Assembly (NCBI GenBank): GCA_903877945.1
Contig: CAIRFY010000569.1
Coordinates: forward strand, 1-6,310
Direction of reading: 5' to 3'
Source of the DNA: an uncultured Oscillochloris sp.
GTDB taxonomy: Bacteria; Chloroflexota; Chloroflexia; Chloroflexales; Chloroflexaceae
Length of the DNA stretch: 6,310 bases
A model generated the notes under the pieces. It was not told the origin of the DNA, did not search any database, and was given only the letters and a program-made list of their open reading frames with translations. The position numbers and the translations under genes are program-made. Of the stretch, positions 4,119 through 6,310 are shown piece after piece (the stretch's first letter is position 1; each line of letters opens with the position of its first letter).

Positions 4119-6122
4119 TTAGTCAAGGGCCAGTGTCTTCCGTAGCTCAGTGATCTGGTCGCGCAGGGAGGCGGCCTTCTCGAACTCAAGGTTTTTGGCG
4201 GCCTGTTTCATCTGCTTCTCCAGATCCTTGATCAGCTTGTTCAGCTCGTCGCGTGGGATCTCGGCGATGATCGGCTTGGCGGCGACATTCTTGCCCTGTA
4301 CCTGATAGTCGCCGCGCTCGTCGGCCAGCTTGCGCAGGCGATCCGACAAGTCGCGCACGCCCTTGGAGATGCCCACCGGCGTGATGTTGTGGCGGATATT
4401 GTGGGCGGTCTGAATATCGCGGCGGCGCTGGGTTTCCCTGATCGCCGCGTTTATCGAGGCGGTGAGCGTGTCGGCGTACATGATCACGCGGCCCTCCAGA
4501 TGGCGGGCGGCTCGCCCGATAATCTGGATCAACGAGGTCTCCGAGCGCAGGAAGCCCTCTTTGTCCGCGTCGAGGACGGCCACCAGGCTCACCTCGGGTA
4601 GATCGAGACCCTCGCGCAGCAGGTTGATGCCGACGACTACATCATACACCCCCAGGCGCAGATCGCGCAGAATATCGACCCGCTCCATGGTGTCAATATC
4701 AGAGTGCAGATACATCGTCCGCACACCCACCTCTTTGAGATAATCGGCAAGATCCTCGGCCATGCGCTTGGTGAGGGTCGTCACCAGAGCGCGCTGGCCC
4801 TTGACCACGCGCTTGCGCACCTCGACCACCAGGTCGTCTACCTGGCCCTTGCTTGGGCGCACCTCGATGATTGGATCCACCAGGCCAGTGGGCCGGATGA
4901 TCTGCTCGACGATCTGCTGGCTATGCTGGCGCTCGTAGGGGCCGGGCGTCGCCGAGACATAGATCGCCTGGTAGACATGCTCTTCGAACTCCTCAAAATG
5001 CATGGGCCGGTTATCGAGGGCCGAGGGCAGACGGAACCCGAAGTCCACCAGGGTCTCCTTGCGCGAGCGGTCGCCCTTATACATGCCGCGCACCTGGGGC
5101 AAACTGATGTGGCTCTCGTCAACAAAGAGCAGAAAGTCATCGGGGAAGTAGTCGATCAGCGTCCAGGGCGTCTGGCCGGGGCTACGCCCGTCCATATGGC
5201 GCGAGTAGTTTTCGATCCCCGAGCAGTAGCCAACCTCACCAAGCATCTCCAGGTCGTACATCGTGCGCTGCTTCAGCCGAGCGGCTTCTAGCACCTTGCC
5301 ATTCGCCTCCAGTTCACGCAGGCGCTCGCCAAGCTCGTCCTGGATGCTGTGTACGGCCAGGGAGAGCTTATCCTTGCTGGTGACAAAGTGCTTGGCCGGG
5401 TAGATGTCTACGGCAGTGCGGATGAGCAGGATCTCGCCGGTGAGCGGGTCAAGTTCGACAATCCGCTCGATCTCATCGCCCCAGAACTCGACGCGCACCG
5501 CCGTCTCGCTGTTGGCGGGTACAATGTCGAGGGTATCGCCACGCACGCGGAAGGTGCCACGGTGGAAGTCAATATCATTACGCTCGAACTGAAGATCGAT
5601 CAACTGACGCAGCAGCTTATCGCGGTTACGCACCTCGCCCGTGCGCAGCGGGATCACCACCTGGCCGTAGTCGTGGGGTGAGCCAAGGCCGAAGATCGCC
5701 GAAACCGAGGCGACAATCAGCACATCGCGGCGGGTGAAGAGTGACTGAGTGGCCGCATGGCGCAGCCGGTCGATCTCCTCATTGATGCTGGCCTCCTTCT
5801 CGATGTACAGATCCTTGCTCGGCACGTATGCCTCAGGCGTGTACTCATCGTAGTAGGAGATAAACATCTCGACGGCAGCGTCGGGCAGGAAATCGCGGAA
5901 CTCGGCCCAGAGCTGCGAAACCAGAGTCTTGTTATGGGCAAGGACAAGGGTAGGGCGCTGAACCTGCTCGAAGATCCAGGCCATGACGGCGGTTTTGCCC
6001 GTGGCCGTCGCGCCAAGCAGAGTCTGGTGGCGATGGCCTGCTTTCAGACCGGCGACGAGGTTCTCAATCGCCAGGGGCTGATCGCCGGTTGGCGTATAGG
6101 GAGCATCGACACGAAATGTCAT
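4119..6122 (-). CDS. uvrB: Excinuclease ABC subunit B (UvrB)
   Basis: UvrB is the damage-verifying helicase-like subunit of nucleotide-excision repair. It is loaded by UvrA, opens the DNA around the lesion and recruits UvrC for incision. The 667-residue product is full length. Seen: TPTGDQP (10-16); Walker A GATATGKT (37-44); the beta-hairpin region SYYDEYTPEAYVP (89-101); the UvrA-contacting domain about 150-245; DESH (335-338); VSATPGPYE (389-397); helicase motifs V (GINLLREGLDLPE) and VI (IIGRAAR, 534-540); and a C-terminal UVR motif (about 628-662) for UvrC. Two odd residues are Ala40 in Walker A and Glu93 where E. coli has Tyr95. The 6122 start gives MTFRVDAPYTPTGDQP, as in other UvrB proteins; the ATG at 6167 adds 15 unrelated residues. 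No clear Shine-Dalgarno is visible. An SOS site is not recognisable. Confidence 0.98.
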   Translation of the reverse strand: MTFRVDAPYTPTGDQPLAIENLVAGLKAGHRHQTLLGATATGKTAVMAWIFEQVQRPTLVLAHNKTLVSQLWAEFRDFLPDAAVEMFISYYDEYTPEAYVPSKDLYIEKEASINEEIDRLRHAATQSLFTRRDVLIVASVSAIFGLGSPHDYGQVVIPLRTGEVRNRDKLLRQLIDLQFERNDIDFHRGTFRVRGDTLDIVPANSETAVRVEFWGDEIERIVELDPLTGEILLIRTAVDIYPAKHFVTSKDKLSLAVHSIQDELGERLRELEANGKVLEAARLKQRTMYDLEMLGEVGYCSGIENYSRHMDGRSPGQTPWTLIDYFPDDFLLFVDESHISLPQVRGMYKGDRSRKETLVDFGFRLPSALDNRPMHFEEFEEHVYQAIYVSATPGPYERQHSQQIVEQIIRPTGLVDPIIEVRPSKGQVDDLVVEVRKRVVKGQRALVTTLTKRMAEDLADYLKEVGVRTMYLHSDIDTMERVDILRDLRLGVYDVVVGINLLREGLDLPEVSLVAVLDADKEGFLRSETSLIQIIGRAARHLEGRVIMYADTLTASINAAIRETQRRRDIQTAHNIRHNITPVGISKGVRDLSDRLRKLADERGDYQVQGKNVAAKPIIAEIPRDELNKLIKDLEKQMKQAAKNLEFEKAASLRDQITELRKTLALD

Positions 6123-6140
6123 AGGGGTTGCTCTACGTTT

Positions 6141-6154
6141 AGAAGCCAGAAGCC
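6141..6154. repeat. AGAAGCC heptamer repeated twice in the uvrB leader
   Basis: Two perfect tandem copies of AGAAGCC are followed by AGGGGC, 19 bp upstream of the uvrB ATG. It is too short to call on its own, but it resembles the other 6-8 bp tandem repeats lying next to gene ends in this window. Confidence 0.4.
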
Positions 6155-6201
6155 AGGGGCACTCCATCGCACCAGGGCCGCTAATTGCTGACTTCGTATG
6201 A

Positions 6202-6225
6202 GGGTATGGTTAGTATAGCCTACCC
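6202..6225. promoter_or_regulatory. Partial 24-bp palindrome over the uvrB -10 (possible operator)
   Basis: GGGTA at one end and TACCC at the other are complementary, and two further inner positions also match, giving 7 of 12 symmetric pairs. It overlaps the TATACT hexamer, the expected place for a repressor site. It does not match the E. coli or Bacillus LexA boxes as I know them, so no regulator is named. Confidence 0.25.
6212..6217 (-). promoter_or_regulatory. Candidate -10 hexamer of uvrB
   Basis: On the minus strand this reads TATACT, 5 of 6 to the -10 consensus, about 90 bp upstream of the uvrB ATG. The region 16-19 bp further upstream shows no good -35, so an activator or another sigma factor may be needed. 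A leader of about 80 bases would follow. Confidence 0.45.
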
Positions 6226-6236
6226 GGCTTGATTTT

Positions 6237-6269
6237 GGGTGATCACTGGCGACTGTTGCAAAGTCACCC
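6237..6269. other. Short inverted repeat upstream of the uvrB promoter
   Basis: GGGTGA (6237-6242) and TCACCC (6264-6269) are 6-bp inverted arms, and the left arm overlaps the perfect 8-bp palindrome GTGATCAC (6240-6247). The site lies between the uvrB -10 candidate and the C/G-rich repeat. It could bind a regulator or be chance. Confidence 0.25.
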
Positions 6270-6274
6270 TCCGG

Positions 6275-6310
6275 CCCTCACCCCCTGCCCCTCTCCCTCA
6301 CGGGGAGAGG
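6275..6310. repeat. Second copy of the C/G-rich repeat, cut by the window edge
   Basis: These 36 bases are an exact reverse complement of 2478-2513, covering one outer arm, a hairpin loop and the start of the next arm. The copy runs off the window, so its full length and any inverted ends cannot be seen. Its C-runs give a G-quadruplex pattern on the minus strand, upstream of uvrB. Confidence 0.85.

Noticed and set aside
4704..5291. Plus-strand open frame of 195 codons
   Set aside because: It is antisense to uvrB and shows no domain.
6123..6167. Fifteen-residue N-terminal extension of UvrB
   Set aside because: The added residues run through the AGAAGCC repeat and do not match UvrB, whereas the ATG at 6122 gives the standard N-terminus.

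Overview
The window carries five protein genes, all on the minus strand, and no gene I can support on the plus strand. In transcription order they are uvrB (6122 to 4119), a membrane-anchored NERD-domain protein (4043 to 2700), folE (2325 to 1651), a stand-alone response-regulator receiver protein (1460 to 1077) and fabI (975 to 193). The DNA is GC-rich. The style of the proteins, together with spacers full of C/G-run palindromes and 6-8 bp tandem repeats, suggests a filamentous member of the Chloroflexota (Chloroflexales type). This is an inference from pattern memory, not from a search.

Layout from left to right: 1-95 is a tandem array of C/G-run hairpins on a period of about 38 bp. 132-184 is a TCGGCTA-type microsatellite ending 8 bp from the fabI stop. 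fabI (enoyl-ACP reductase) has a clear ribosome binding site and a possible extended -10. A CheY/DivK-like receiver protein follows. The spacer 1461-1650 has a small inverted repeat and a strong 44-bp hairpin, but no gene. folE (GTP cyclohydrolase I) follows. The 374-bp spacer 2326-2699 has no gene. It holds a 181-bp element with 18-bp inverted ends around a C/G-rich palindromic core, then a weaker inverted-repeat region at 2571-2650. The NERD gene follows, with a palindrome embedded in its linker-coding part. A 60-bp near-perfect palindrome separates it from uvrB. Upstream of uvrB lie a -10 candidate, a partial operator-like palindrome, and, cut by the window edge, another copy of the C/G-rich core seen at 2409-2513.

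The genes do not form one pathway. uvrB is nucleotide-excision repair, folE is entry to pterin/folate synthesis, fabI is the last step of fatty-acid elongation, and the receiver protein is an orphan signalling protein. The NERD protein has a nuclease-like cytosolic domain, one membrane helix and an exported beta-rich domain, and it lies 75 bp downstream of uvrB; any functional link to repair is speculative. The gaps of 75, 101, 190 and 374 bp, filled with repeats, argue for several transcription units rather than one tight operon. The most notable content is the set of intergenic repeat elements and the NERD protein's architecture. I see no complete new defence or mobile system here.
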